Under the pieces are notes generated by a model. That model saw only the letters and a list, made by a program, of their open reading frames with translations. It did not search any database and was not told the DNA's origin. The position numbers were made by a program, and so were the translations under genes. DNA of 7,607 nt, from contig DYHU01000096.1 in assembly GCA_020724025.1 (NCBI GenBank), positions 4,630-12,236 of the forward strand. The letters are read 5' to 3'. Numbering within the stretch: position 1 is the stretch's first letter; every line of letters starts with the position of its first letter. Source of the DNA: Syntrophorhabdus sp. Lineage in GTDB: Bacteria; Desulfobacterota; BSN033; UBA1163. Shown in pieces: positions 1-6,270 of the stretch.

Positions 1-106
1 TCTCCTGCTATCCAATGAAATCTCTTCCACCGGGAGAAAGCTTAAACCTTAACTTGATAATTGTAGAATATTTTTTTAAAGAAAAGCAAATCGTAAATTC
101 GATTTA
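1..106. other. Non-coding stretch downstream of oppF
   Basis: This AT-rich stretch follows the oppF stop codon and contains no supportable open reading frame. A weak hairpin next to the stop is listed separately. Nothing else recognisable is seen, and the next gene, if any, lies outside the window. Confidence 0.5.
81..105 (-). terminator. Possible weak terminator of the opp operon
   Basis: Read on the minus strand just after the oppF stop, AAATCG (100-105) can pair with CGATTT (88-93) around a 6-nt loop, followed by GCTTTTCTTT. The position is right for a Rho-independent terminator, but the stem is only 6 bp and AT-rich and the T tract is interrupted. It is the only candidate seen for the end of the five-gene operon. 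Confidence 0.25.
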
Positions 107-1075
107 TTAGGAAATAAAATGGCAGGCGACGAGATGGTCCTCTCCCTGGTCCAGAAGGAGGGGATCTTCCATCTGGCATCTCTCCTTTGAATGGGGGCAT
201 CTCGGCTGGAAGAGACATCCCTTTTCCAGAGAATGGGGACGGAACTCCTCTCTGAGAGGTCCCCCCTGACTTCTTCCCGAAGGGTTCAGTTTGGGGATGG
301 CCTGAAGCAGGATTTGAGTGTAGGGATGGGAAGGCCGTCGGAAGAGATCCTCTCCATTGGCCATCTCGACGATCCTTCCCAGATACATGACGGCAATTCG
401 ATCACTGATATGTTTGATGATACGAAGGTCATGGGAAATGAAGAGATACGTGAGGCCCAGTTGATCCCTCAGGTCCATCAGGAGGTTGAGGATCTGAGCC
501 TGAATGGAGACATCCAGGGCTGAAACAGGCTCATCGGCAACGATCAGTTCGGGACGAAGCGAGATGGCTCTTGCAATGCCGATCCTCTGCCGCTGCCCTC
601 CGCTGAATTCATGGGGATAACGCATCGCATCCCCGGGATGGAGTCCAACCGTCTCAAGGATCTCTGAGACCCTTTCAACTTTCTCCTTTCCCTGCGCAAT
701 CCGGTGAACCTCCAGGCCTTCGCCCACGATCTCTCCCACCCTCATCCTGGGGTTGAGTGATTCATAGGGGTCCTGAAAGATAAACTGCATGTGGGGCCTT
801 AATCTTCTGAGATCTTCCCGGTTGAGGGTGAGGATATTGCCTCCTTTGAAAAAGATCTGGCCGGAGGTCGGCTCAATCAATCTCAGGATCGATTTGCCCG
901 CTGTCGTCTTGCCGCAGCCGCTTTCTCCCACCAACCCGAGCGTCTCTCCTCTCCGGATGGAGAAAGTGATGTCATCCACCGCCCGGATCGGCTCCCTGCC
1001 AGAGGAGAAAAGTCGTTCCCTGTAGAAATATTTTTTTAGATCACGAACCTGAATAAGAAATTGATTCTGTGACAT
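107..1075 (-). CDS. oppF: Peptide ABC transporter ATP-binding protein, OppF/DppF type
   Basis: Cytoplasmic ATPase subunit that pairs with OppD to power peptide import through the OppB/OppC channel. Numbering from the ATG at 1075 (322 aa), it shows Walker A GESGCGKT at about 50-57, a Q-loop glutamine near 101 (FQDP), signature FSGGQRQR near 157-164, Walker B LIVADEP near 178-184 and the switch histidine near 215 (ISHD). The C-terminal oligopeptide/dipeptide domain carries four cysteines at about 287, 293, 300 and 318. That spacing (C-x5-C-x6-C-x17-C) matches the partner ATPase and is suited to a [4Fe-4S] cluster, as known for some DppD proteins. The frame stays open 11 codons further to a TTG at 1108, but those codons run into the spacer repeat, so the ATG at 1075 is preferred; only a weak GGA precedes it. 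Last gene of the operon. The substrate cannot be told from the sequence. Confidence 0.95.
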   Translation of the reverse strand: MSQNQFLIQVRDLKKYFYRERLFSSGREPIRAVDDITFSIRRGETLGLVGESGCGKTTAGKSILRLIEPTSGQIFFKGGNILTLNREDLRRLRPHMQFIFQDPYESLNPRMRVGEIVGEGLEVHRIAQGKEKVERVSEILETVGLHPGDAMRYPHEFSGGQRQRIGIARAISLRPELIVADEPVSALDVSIQAQILNLLMDLRDQLGLTYLFISHDLRIIKHISDRIAVMYLGRIVEMANGEDLFRRPSHPYTQILLQAIPKLNPSGRSQGGPLREEFRPHSLEKGCLFQPRCPHSKERCQMEDPLLLDQGEDHLVACHFIS

Positions 1076-1095
1076 ATCATCATTCCAAGCCCAAA

Positions 1096-1215
1096 TTTCA
1101 AAGTTCAAATGTCAAAGGAATGCCAAATCCCAAATTCCAAATTGGGGGTCTTTCGATCTTTAACATTTTTCATTTGAAATTCCTTTGAACTTTGAGCTTT
1201 GGCATTTGACATTGG
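1096..1215. repeat. Tiled-word inverted repeat in the oppD-oppF spacer (CAAAG/CAAAT family)
   Basis: The 144-bp spacer between oppD and oppF is almost entirely built of short words. The left arm tiles TCAAAG, TCAAAT and CCAAAT (1096-1146). The right arm (1172-1215) carries their reverse complements. A perfect 12-bp stem pairs TCAAAGTTCAAA at 1098-1109 with TTTGAACTTTGA at 1184-1195. Looser partners extend it, for example AATGTCAAAGG at 1109-1119 against GCATTTGACATT at 1202-1213. It lies inside a transcribed operon, so it should form an RNA hairpin between two reading frames. No coding function is seen. Confidence 0.75.
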
Positions 1216-1219
1216 TTTT

Positions 1220-2197
1220 TTAACAACATTCTTTCCACCGAATGCAACGGCTGAAGTGGTTGCCATTGACCCGAAAGAGAGGAGGCTCCTCCCTCATACA
1301 TTCGTCGATCATCAAATGACACCTCGGATGAAACTTGCAGCCAGAGGGCAGGTCCATCGGGTTTGGGACCTGACCGGGGATGGCATTGAGCCTGCTTCTC
1401 TTCTCTTCAAGCTGGGGGATCGATTCCAAAAGCCCTCTCGTATAGGGATGTCGCATCTCTCCAAAGATCGCCTCGATGGGCCCGGACTCCACAATCCTTC
1501 CCGCATACATGACAGCGACCCGGTCCGCTATCTCAGAGACCACTCCCAGATCATGAGTGATCAGCATCACAGCCATCCCCATCTCCCCCTGGATCTCTTT
1601 CAGCAGGCGGAGGACTTGAGCCTGGATCGTCACATCAAGCGCAGTCGTGGGTTCATCTGCGATGAGGAGTTTGGGTTGACAGGAGAGAGCCATGGCAATC
1701 ATCGCCCTCTGCCTCATCCCTCCGCTCAGTTGATGAGGATAGGAATCGATTCTCACCTCAGGAGAGGGAATCCTCACCCGGTCCAGCATCTCGATGGCTC
1801 TCCTTCTGGCCTCTTTCTTATTGAGATTCTGGTGAAGTTGGAGGGCCTCAATAATCTGATTCCCGATCGTAAATACGGGATTGAGCGAGGTCATCGGTTC
1901 CTGGAAGATCATGGAAATATCATTTCCCCTCACCTTCTCCATCTCCCTCTCTTCCAGCCTCAGAAGATCTCTTCCGTCAAAAAGAAGCTCGCCGCTCACG
2001 ATTTTACCGGGAGGGATGGGAATCAGCCTCAGAAGGGAGAGGCCGGTCACGCTCTTCCCGCATCCGGATTCGCCCACGAGGCTGACGATCTCACCCGGGT
2101 AAATCTCAAAACTCACATCTTCGACCGCCCTCACTACCCCATCCTCCGTGAAGAACTGGGTGGTCAGAGAACGAATTTCCAGAAGAGGCTTCTTCAT
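1220..2197 (-). CDS. oppD: Peptide ABC transporter ATP-binding protein, OppD/DppD type
   Basis: First of the two cytoplasmic ATPases of the importer. Numbering from the ATG at 2197 (325 aa), it shows Walker A GESGCGKS at about 42-49, Q-loop glutamine near 99 (FQEP), signature LSGGMRQR near 157-164, Walker B LLIADEP near 177-183 and switch histidine near 215 (ITHD). The C-terminal substrate-class domain has cysteines at about 287, 293, 300 and 318, the same C-x5-C-x6-C-x17-C pattern as OppF. It ends in ECC. The start at 2197 gives the usual N-terminus ([11 protein letters not shown]). An in-frame ATG at 2206 and a TTG at 2227 are possible, but upstream sequence belongs to the spacer repeat. 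No good ribosome binding site is visible. Length and all motifs are normal for the family, so it should be functional. Confidence 0.95.
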   Translation of the reverse strand: MKKPLLEIRSLTTQFFTEDGVVRAVEDVSFEIYPGEIVSLVGESGCGKSVTGLSLLRLIPIPPGKIVSGELLFDGRDLLRLEEREMEKVRGNDISMIFQEPMTSLNPVFTIGNQIIEALQLHQNLNKKEARRRAIEMLDRVRIPSPEVRIDSYPHQLSGGMRQRAMIAMALSCQPKLLIADEPTTALDVTIQAQVLRLLKEIQGEMGMAVMLITHDLGVVSEIADRVAVMYAGRIVESGPIEAIFGEMRHPYTRGLLESIPQLEEKRSRLNAIPGQVPNPMDLPSGCKFHPRCHLMIDECMREEPPLFRVNGNHFSRCIRWKECC

Positions 2198-2210
2198 AAT
2201 AACCATTTTG

Positions 2211-2300
2211 CAATGATCAATTGTCAATTAGCAATGATCAATGAACAATTTTAGTGGATTATTGGCCATTGATCATTGCCCATTGCTCATTGTTAATTGA
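2211..2300. repeat. Tiled-word inverted repeat in the oppC-oppD spacer (CAATGATCAA family)
   Basis: The spacer is composed of variants of CAATGATCAA, CAATTAG and CAATGAACAA on the left (2211-2250) and their complements CATTGATCATTG, CATTGCTCATTG on the right (2265-2300). A perfect 13-bp stem pairs GCAATGATCAATG (2231-2243) with CATTGATCATTGC (2267-2279) across a 23-nt loop. The layout matches the oppD-oppF spacer but with different words. The repeat reaches to within a few bases of the oppD start, so a transcript hairpin could influence oppD translation. Confidence 0.75.
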
Positions 2301-3149
2301 TTACCTCCTCCCTCTGAGTCTCGGGTCAAGGGCATCCCTCAATCCTTCACCTAAAAGATTAAAGGAGAGGACCGTGAGAAGAATGGCAAATCCCGGAAAG
2401 AGGGTCAACCACCAGGCATCGAAGATATAGGTTCTTCCTTCCGTAAGGATATTCCCCCAGCTTGGAGCAGGCGGCTGAACCCCGAATCCTAAAAAACTGA
2501 GCCCTGCCTCCACGAGGATGGCCGTGGCGACATCGAGCGTGGCGGTTACGAAGACTGGCGCCAGGCCATTGGGCAAGATGTGTCTGAAGATGATCCTTCT
2601 GTCCTCCATGCCGAGCGCCCTTGCCGCCTGGACAAAATCCCTCTCCCTCAGGGAGAGAAACTCTGCGCGCACAAACCGGGAGGTTCCCATCCAGGAGGTG
2701 ATGCCGATGACCAGCATGATATTAAAGATACTTGGGCCCAGAAGAGCGACCACCGTGAGGATGAGAAAAAAGGTGGGGAAGCAGAGCATGATGTCAACGA
2801 AGCGCATGAGAACCGAGTCGACCCATCGGCCATAGTATCCCGCCACCGCCCCCACCAGGATCCCGATGAAGATGGAGATGGCCACCGCCACAAACCCCAC
2901 GGACAGAGAGATCCGGGACCCGTGGAGCATCCGGCTCAAGACATCCCTCCCTAATTGGTCCGTCCCCAGAAAGTATTGAAAGGAAGGAGGTTTCAATTTG
3001 AGGGAGACATTCGTTTTTCCCGGATCATGGGGGGCGATGAAGGAGGCTGATCCGGCGATCAGAAAGATGAGAAGGATCATGGCCAGACCGCCGACCGCCA
3101 ACCTGTTTCTTTTGAAGTACTTCCAGAAAGTTTTGGTCTGAGAATCCAT
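2301..3149 (-). CDS. oppC: Peptide ABC transporter permease, OppC/DppC type
   Basis: Inner-membrane permease subunit (282 aa) that forms the translocation channel with OppB. A short cytoplasmic N-terminus (WKYFKRNRLA) leads into a first membrane segment at about 17-38, as in the OppC_N domain. A periplasmic stretch with the family motif LGTDQLGRDVLSR (61-73) follows, then further hydrophobic segments near 81-106, 116-138, 141-155, 197-222 and 247-268. The ATPase-docking 'EAA' loop is near 174-194 (QAARALGM...ILPN), with glutamine in place of the usual glutamate. The C-terminus DPRLRGRR is typical. Start ATG at 3149; no clear Shine-Dalgarno sequence precedes it. It is separated from oppB by a 158-bp repeat-filled spacer, long for adjacent permease genes. 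Confidence 0.95.
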   Translation of the reverse strand: MDSQTKTFWKYFKRNRLAVGGLAMILLIFLIAGSASFIAPHDPGKTNVSLKLKPPSFQYFLGTDQLGRDVLSRMLHGSRISLSVGFVAVAISIFIGILVGAVAGYYGRWVDSVLMRFVDIMLCFPTFFLILTVVALLGPSIFNIMLVIGITSWMGTSRFVRAEFLSLRERDFVQAARALGMEDRRIIFRHILPNGLAPVFVTATLDVATAILVEAGLSFLGFGVQPPAPSWGNILTEGRTYIFDAWWLTLFPGFAILLTVLSFNLLGEGLRDALDPRLRGRR

Positions 3150-3182
3150 ACGTTAATTCATAAATTCGAAACAAGGTCTGCT

Positions 3183-3298
3183 ATCAGTATATCAGGAGAT
3201 CAGGGCATCAGATTTAGGAGCTTTTATCTTCTATGTTCCCTGGTATCCTGATGCTTCTGGTATCCTGCCTCCTGATTTCCTGGTCACCTAATTCCCTA
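3183..3298. repeat. Tiled-word inverted repeat in the oppB-oppC spacer (ATCAGG family)
   Basis: The left arm (3183-3218) tiles ATCAG words: ATCAGTATATCAGGAGATCA, then GGGCATCAG. The right arm (3238-3298) tiles the complement: GGTATCCTGATG, TGGTATCCTG, CCTCCTGAT, TTCCTGG. Nested perfect stems are ATCAGGAG (3191-3198) with CTCCTGAT (3269-3276), and GCATCAG (3205-3211) with CTGATGC (3248-3254). Third operon spacer with the same head-to-head architecture but its own word family. Confidence 0.75.
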
Positions 3299-3307
3299 TT
3301 ATTCGCT

Positions 3308-4270
3308 TCACTGATACCTTATCCTTGGATCGACAATCGCATAGAGCATGTCAGCAATAAAATTTCCGATCAGCACGAGGACCGCTGAAATCGTATTGAT
3401 CGTCATCACCACAGGATAGTCCCTGGCCAGGACCGCCTGATAAGCCAACCGCCCGATCCCCGGCCAGGCAAAGACGGTCTCCATGATGATGGAACCGCCG
3501 ATGAGCCCAGGGATGAGGAATCCGAAGAGGGTGACGATCGGAAGCAGTGCATTTCTCAGGGCATGCTTGTAATAGACCGTCTCCTCCGGAAGTCCTTTGG
3601 CTTTGGCAGTGCGAACATAATCCTGACGGATCACCTCAAGCATGCTGGAGCGGGTGTATCGTGAAAGGGCGGCAATCCCTCCGATGGCCAGAATGATCGA
3701 TGGAAGCATCAGATGCCAGAGCCGGTCCATCACGATCTCCAGCGAGGTCAGCTCCTCTGTCACAAAAGACCTCATCCCGAGCACAGGATAGCCGAAGAGC
3801 TTGACTGTGCCGAGGATGAGGAGGTAGGCGAGCCAGAATCCCGGAATGGAGATCCCGAGATAGGCTCCGAAGGTCCCGAGGTTATCAAAAAAGGTATATT
3901 GTTTCCTGGCCGAAAAGATCCCGAGAGGGATCGCCAGAGAGAAGATGATGAGGATGGAGACGAGATTGAGCAAGAGCGTATTCCAGATCCTTTCGCCGAT
4001 CTTATCCAGAACAGGCCTTCCATCCTTAAAGGAGTAAAGGTTTCCGGTGAAGAGGCGCTTGAGCCAGAGGAAGTACTGCTGGTAGATCGGCTTATCCAGG
4101 TCGTAATTCTTCTCCATCTGTTCGACGATCTTGGGTGAAACCTTCGGATCCAGGGTGAGGGCAATCGGGCTTCCGGGCGCCTGGGTGATGATCACCCAGG
4201 AGATGACGCTGATCCCGACGAGGGTGATGAAGGTGTAAAGGAGACGTCGAATGAGATATTGGGCCATCAT
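3308..4270 (-). CDS. oppB: Peptide ABC transporter permease, OppB/DppB type
   Basis: Inner-membrane permease (320 aa), partner of OppC. The N-terminus MAQYLIRRLLYTFITLVGISVISW is the classic OppB first helix. A periplasmic loop holding the LDLDKPIYQQY-like segment (57-66) and LFTGNLYSF (73-81) follows. Hydrophobic helices lie near 98-120, 131-158, 184-204, 240-262 and 287-312. The EAA loop is at about 219-243 (VRTAKAKGL...NALLP), and the protein ends in VDPRIRYQ, a normal family terminus. The gene begins directly after the stop of the binding-protein gene with no gap. Two consecutive ATG codons are available (4270 and 4267). The upstream AAAGG gives the better spacing to the second, so the mature start may be 4267. 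Tight abutment implies translational coupling to the binding protein. Confidence 0.95.
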   Translation of the reverse strand: MMAQYLIRRLLYTFITLVGISVISWVIITQAPGSPIALTLDPKVSPKIVEQMEKNYDLDKPIYQQYFLWLKRLFTGNLYSFKDGRPVLDKIGERIWNTLLLNLVSILIIFSLAIPLGIFSARKQYTFFDNLGTFGAYLGISIPGFWLAYLLILGTVKLFGYPVLGMRSFVTEELTSLEIVMDRLWHLMLPSIILAIGGIAALSRYTRSSMLEVIRQDYVRTAKAKGLPEETVYYKHALRNALLPIVTLFGFLIPGLIGGSIIMETVFAWPGIGRLAYQAVLARDYPVVMTINTISAVLVLIGNFIADMLYAIVDPRIRYQ

Positions 4271-5905
4271 TCACCTTTCCAAAACAATTCCCTTGGGAAC
4301 CGTCCATTTGATGAGATCATACATCAGGCCGGCCTTCTCCAGCCGGATCTCCTGAAGGGCATCTTTGCCCTTCTCATCCCTCTCCATCAGAAAGAATTTT
4401 CTCTGAAGTGAAGAGAGGCCCAGGGGCATATAGAGAAAGGTATAGGGTTGATCCTCGGCGATCAATTCGTGGATCCGCCAGTAGATCTGTTTTCTTTTCT
4501 CGACATCGTACTGCCTTCTTCCCTCTTCCCAGAGGCGATCCGCTTCGGGATTACGATAAGAGATGGAATTAAAGCCCTTCTCAATCTGGCTCGAGTGCCA
4601 GATCATGTAGTCATCCGGATCCGGGGAGAGACCCCACCCGAGAATGCAGGCATCGAAATGCCTTGTATTGATGAAGTTCTTAAGAAAGATGCTCCACTCA
4701 TAAGTTTCGAAGGTCACATCCACGCCCAGTTCCCGAAGCTGCCGTTGAACCAGAACCCCCACATCCCGCCGGATATCATTTCCGCTGTTGGTGATCAACT
4801 TGAAGCGAAAAGACTTCCCGTCTTTGTCGAGGATGCCGTCTCCGTCGCTGTCTCTCCATCCTGCTTCGGATAGAAGCTGACGGGCTTTCTGGAGATCGTA
4901 GGGAAGCGGTTTCACATTCGGGTTGTAATACCAGAGATGGCTGGGGAAGGGACCGCTGATGACGGCTCCAAATCCATAAAGGACATACTGGACAAGCTCT
5001 TCACGATTAATCGCATGGGTAAACGCCTGCCGAACCCGTCTGTCCTGGAAAAGAGGATTGTTTAGATTATACCCGATGTAGGTATAACTGAGAACCGGCT
5101 GGGAATAGATTTTCAGAAACGGAACCTCGCTCATCCGGCGGTATTGGTGGGGAAGGACGCCATAATAATCAATCCCCTTGGTGAGGAGCTCCATTTCGCT
5201 CAGAGAAGTTTCCGGAATAATCCGGTAGATGATCCGGTCGAGATGGGGCTTTCCCTCAAAATATTCCGGATTGGCTTCGACCACGATCTTTTCGTCTGTC
5301 ACCCACTCCACAAAGCGGAAAGGGCCGGTCCCCACGGGTTTACGGTTAAAGGGGGTGGTATTGATGTCCTCCTTTTCGAGAAGGTGCTTCGGAATGATGC
5401 CCATGCTCCAGGTTCCCAGTCCTGGAGAAAAGGGCTGTTTGTAAGTCACCCGAAAGGTATAAGGATCCAAAACCTCCGCCTCCTTAACAAGTTCGTAGTC
5501 GCTTCGGCGGACCGTATTGGTCTTCTCATCCATGATCTTATCGTAGGTGAACTTGACATCGTGCGCGGTGAACTCCTTTCCGTCGTGCCAGCGGACCCCC
5601 CTGCGCAAAGAGAAGATAATCCTGGGCTCGTTGCCATCCTCCACCTTCCACGACTCCGCCAGCGCTCCGACATAATTCTGAAGATTTCGATCATATTTGA
5701 TCAGCCCATTGAAGACGAGGGAGTTGATCTCGCTCGAAGCGGAATCCTGAGCCAGAATAGGGTTGAGGAAGGAGGCATCGCCGATGGAGCTCATGATCAA
5801 CTGGTTCACCCTCTGGGGAGGCCGATAACTGACAAAGAGGAGATTCACTCCAAGGACGATGAGAAAGAGCACAGGGGGAATGAAAAGGACAGTTTTGATC
5901 TTCAT
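4271..5905 (-). CDS. oppA: Peptide ABC transporter substrate-binding protein (SBP_bac_5 family)
   Basis: Extracytoplasmic binding protein (544 aa from the ATG at 5905) that delivers substrate to OppBC. The N-terminus is a lysine pair followed by a long hydrophobic segment (about 5-26) ending in SYRPP. No lipobox cysteine follows it, so it is either a cleaved signal peptide or a membrane anchor. Family hallmarks are LNPILAQDSAS near 47-57, VFNGLIKYD near 64-72, WHDGKEFTAHDVKFTYD near 106-122, PVGTGPFRF near 190-198 and GWGLSPDPDDY near 423-433. An insert DSDGDGILDKDG (about 352-363) resembles a calcium-binding DxDxDG loop seen in some members. An upstream TTG at 5944 stays in frame but sits in a palindromic repeat and is unlikely to be the start. 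First gene of the operon, with a strong promoter about 110 bp upstream. Peptides are the family's usual ligand; the real ligand is unknown. Confidence 0.93.
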   Translation of the reverse strand: MKIKTVLFIPPVLFLIVLGVNLLFVSYRPPQRVNQLIMSSIGDASFLNPILAQDSASSEINSLVFNGLIKYDRNLQNYVGALAESWKVEDGNEPRIIFSLRRGVRWHDGKEFTAHDVKFTYDKIMDEKTNTVRRSDYELVKEAEVLDPYTFRVTYKQPFSPGLGTWSMGIIPKHLLEKEDINTTPFNRKPVGTGPFRFVEWVTDEKIVVEANPEYFEGKPHLDRIIYRIIPETSLSEMELLTKGIDYYGVLPHQYRRMSEVPFLKIYSQPVLSYTYIGYNLNNPLFQDRRVRQAFTHAINREELVQYVLYGFGAVISGPFPSHLWYYNPNVKPLPYDLQKARQLLSEAGWRDSDGDGILDKDGKSFRFKLITNSGNDIRRDVGVLVQRQLRELGVDVTFETYEWSIFLKNFINTRHFDACILGWGLSPDPDDYMIWHSSQIEKGFNSISYRNPEADRLWEEGRRQYDVEKRKQIYWRIHELIAEDQPYTFLYMPLGLSSLQRKFFLMERDEKGKDALQEIRLEKAGLMYDLIKWTVPKGIVLER

Positions 5906-5930
5906 CAATTTGGTGGAAAAAAGAAGTTTG

Positions 5931-5954
5931 TCATTCCTGTGCAAACAGGAATCC
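5931..5954. repeat. dRS3-like palindromic repeat in the oppA leader
   Basis: ATTCCTGT (5933-5940), GCAA loop, ACAGGAAT (5945-5952) form a perfect 8-bp hairpin, embedded in the familiar wording GTCATTCC...GGAATCCAGGG. Elements of the form ATTCC-N-GGAATCCAG occur as dispersed repeats in many proteobacterial genomes (dRS3 in Neisseria is the named example). Here it lies between promoter and start codon, about 27 nt before the oppA ATG on the transcript. It may be passive, or may affect mRNA folding or stability. Confidence 0.7.
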
Positions 5955-6017
5955 AGGGTTTCTTATATTCTCTTGTTTCTGAAGGGACAATGTTTGGATT
6001 CGCATAGTCAATAATTT

Positions 6018-6046
6018 ATTATAGAGAAAAAATCTCTCCTTCTCAA
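6018..6046 (-). promoter_or_regulatory. Predicted sigma-70-type promoter of the opp operon
   Basis: On the minus strand TTGAGA (6041-6046) is followed by exactly 17 bp and then a perfect TATAAT (6018-6023). This predicts a start near 6011 and a leader of about 105 nt before the oppA ATG at 5905. It is the best promoter-like sequence upstream of the transporter genes, and all five genes downstream share its direction. The -35 box sits just beside the 12-bp tandem repeat. No operator is obvious. Confidence 0.7.
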
Positions 6047-6047
6047 C

Positions 6048-6079
6048 TTTTATCTTCACTTTTGTCTTCACTTTTATCT
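6048..6079. repeat. 12-bp tandem repeat array (TTTTATCTTCAC), split by an insertion
   Basis: Units are TTTTATCTTCAC (6048-6059), TTTTGTCTTCAC (6060-6071) and a partial TTTTATCT (6072-6079). A complete unit resumes at 6223-6234 after a 141-bp palindromic element, so the array appears interrupted. It lies between rlpA and the opp promoter. Confidence 0.75.
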
Positions 6080-6220
6080 GTAACCCCTCAGTTACGAATG
6101 ATAAACGGCTCGTAGAATATGTAACTCAGGGCTTTAGTCCCGCCCTGGCGGGAATGAATCAGCCCTAAAGGGCTGAGTTACGGGTTATGGTAAACTTAAG
6201 CAAACCATAACTGAGGGATT
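6080..6220. mobile_element. BIME/MITE-like palindromic element with direct-repeat flanks
   Basis: The element has near-perfect terminal inverted repeats: GTAACCCCTCAGTTA at 6080-6094 against TAACTGAGGGATTAC at 6208-6222, 14 of 15 positions. The perfect 10-bp direct repeat ACTTTTATCT flanks it (6070-6079 and 6221-6230). Inside are an inverted pair GTAACTCAG (6121-6129) and CTGAGTTAC (6173-6181), and hairpins TCCCGCC/GGCGGGA (6138-6153), TCAGCCCT-AA-AGGGCTGA (6159-6176) and TTATGGT/ACCATAA (6185-6210). There is no coding capacity. Two sub-hairpins have the CTTTAG core also found in the REPs around the nearby RAYT gene, so it may be a BIME (paired REPs) rather than a classical MITE. It could also act as a transcription attenuator between rlpA and opp. 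Confidence 0.65.
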
Positions 6221-6245
6221 ACTTTTATCTTCACTTTCTTTTAAT

Positions 6246-6266
6246 TCCGCAATCCGCATTCCGCAA
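6246..6266. repeat. 7-bp tandem repeat downstream of rlpA
   Basis: Three consecutive 7-bp units, TCCGCAA, TCCGCAT and TCCGCAA, lie 4 bp beyond the rlpA stop codon. Another short-word family, unlike the repeats in the other spacers. Confidence 0.65.
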
Positions 6267-6270
6267 TAGA

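Noticed and set aside
1199..2254. Long plus-strand open frame (about 350 codons) opposite oppD
   Set aside because: Its translation is a His/Pro/Arg-rich antisense of a clear ATPase gene, has no recognisable domain, and begins and ends in spacer repeats.
1096..3298. Operon spacers as attenuators or riboswitches
   Set aside because: The hairpins are made of repetitive words, no known aptamer core was recognised, and no T tract follows them as in a terminator.
3713..4138. Plus-strand open frames opposite oppB, rich in Glu/Asp
   Set aside because: Acidic composition is the expected antisense of codons in the permease; no ribosome site or domain.
5906..5944. Extended oppA start at the TTG codon 5944
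   Set aside because: The added 13 residues come from a palindromic repeat and precede a normal signal-like N-terminus; the ATG at 5905 explains the protein better.
5144..6007. Plus-strand open frame (about 287 codons) opposite oppA
   Set aside because: Mirror of a convincing binding-protein gene. It runs through the oppA start and the dRS3-like repeat and shows no family features.
6048..6234. Possible CRISPR array
   Set aside because: Repeats are 12 bp, contiguous and without unique spacers; the interruption is a palindromic insertion, and no cas gene is present.
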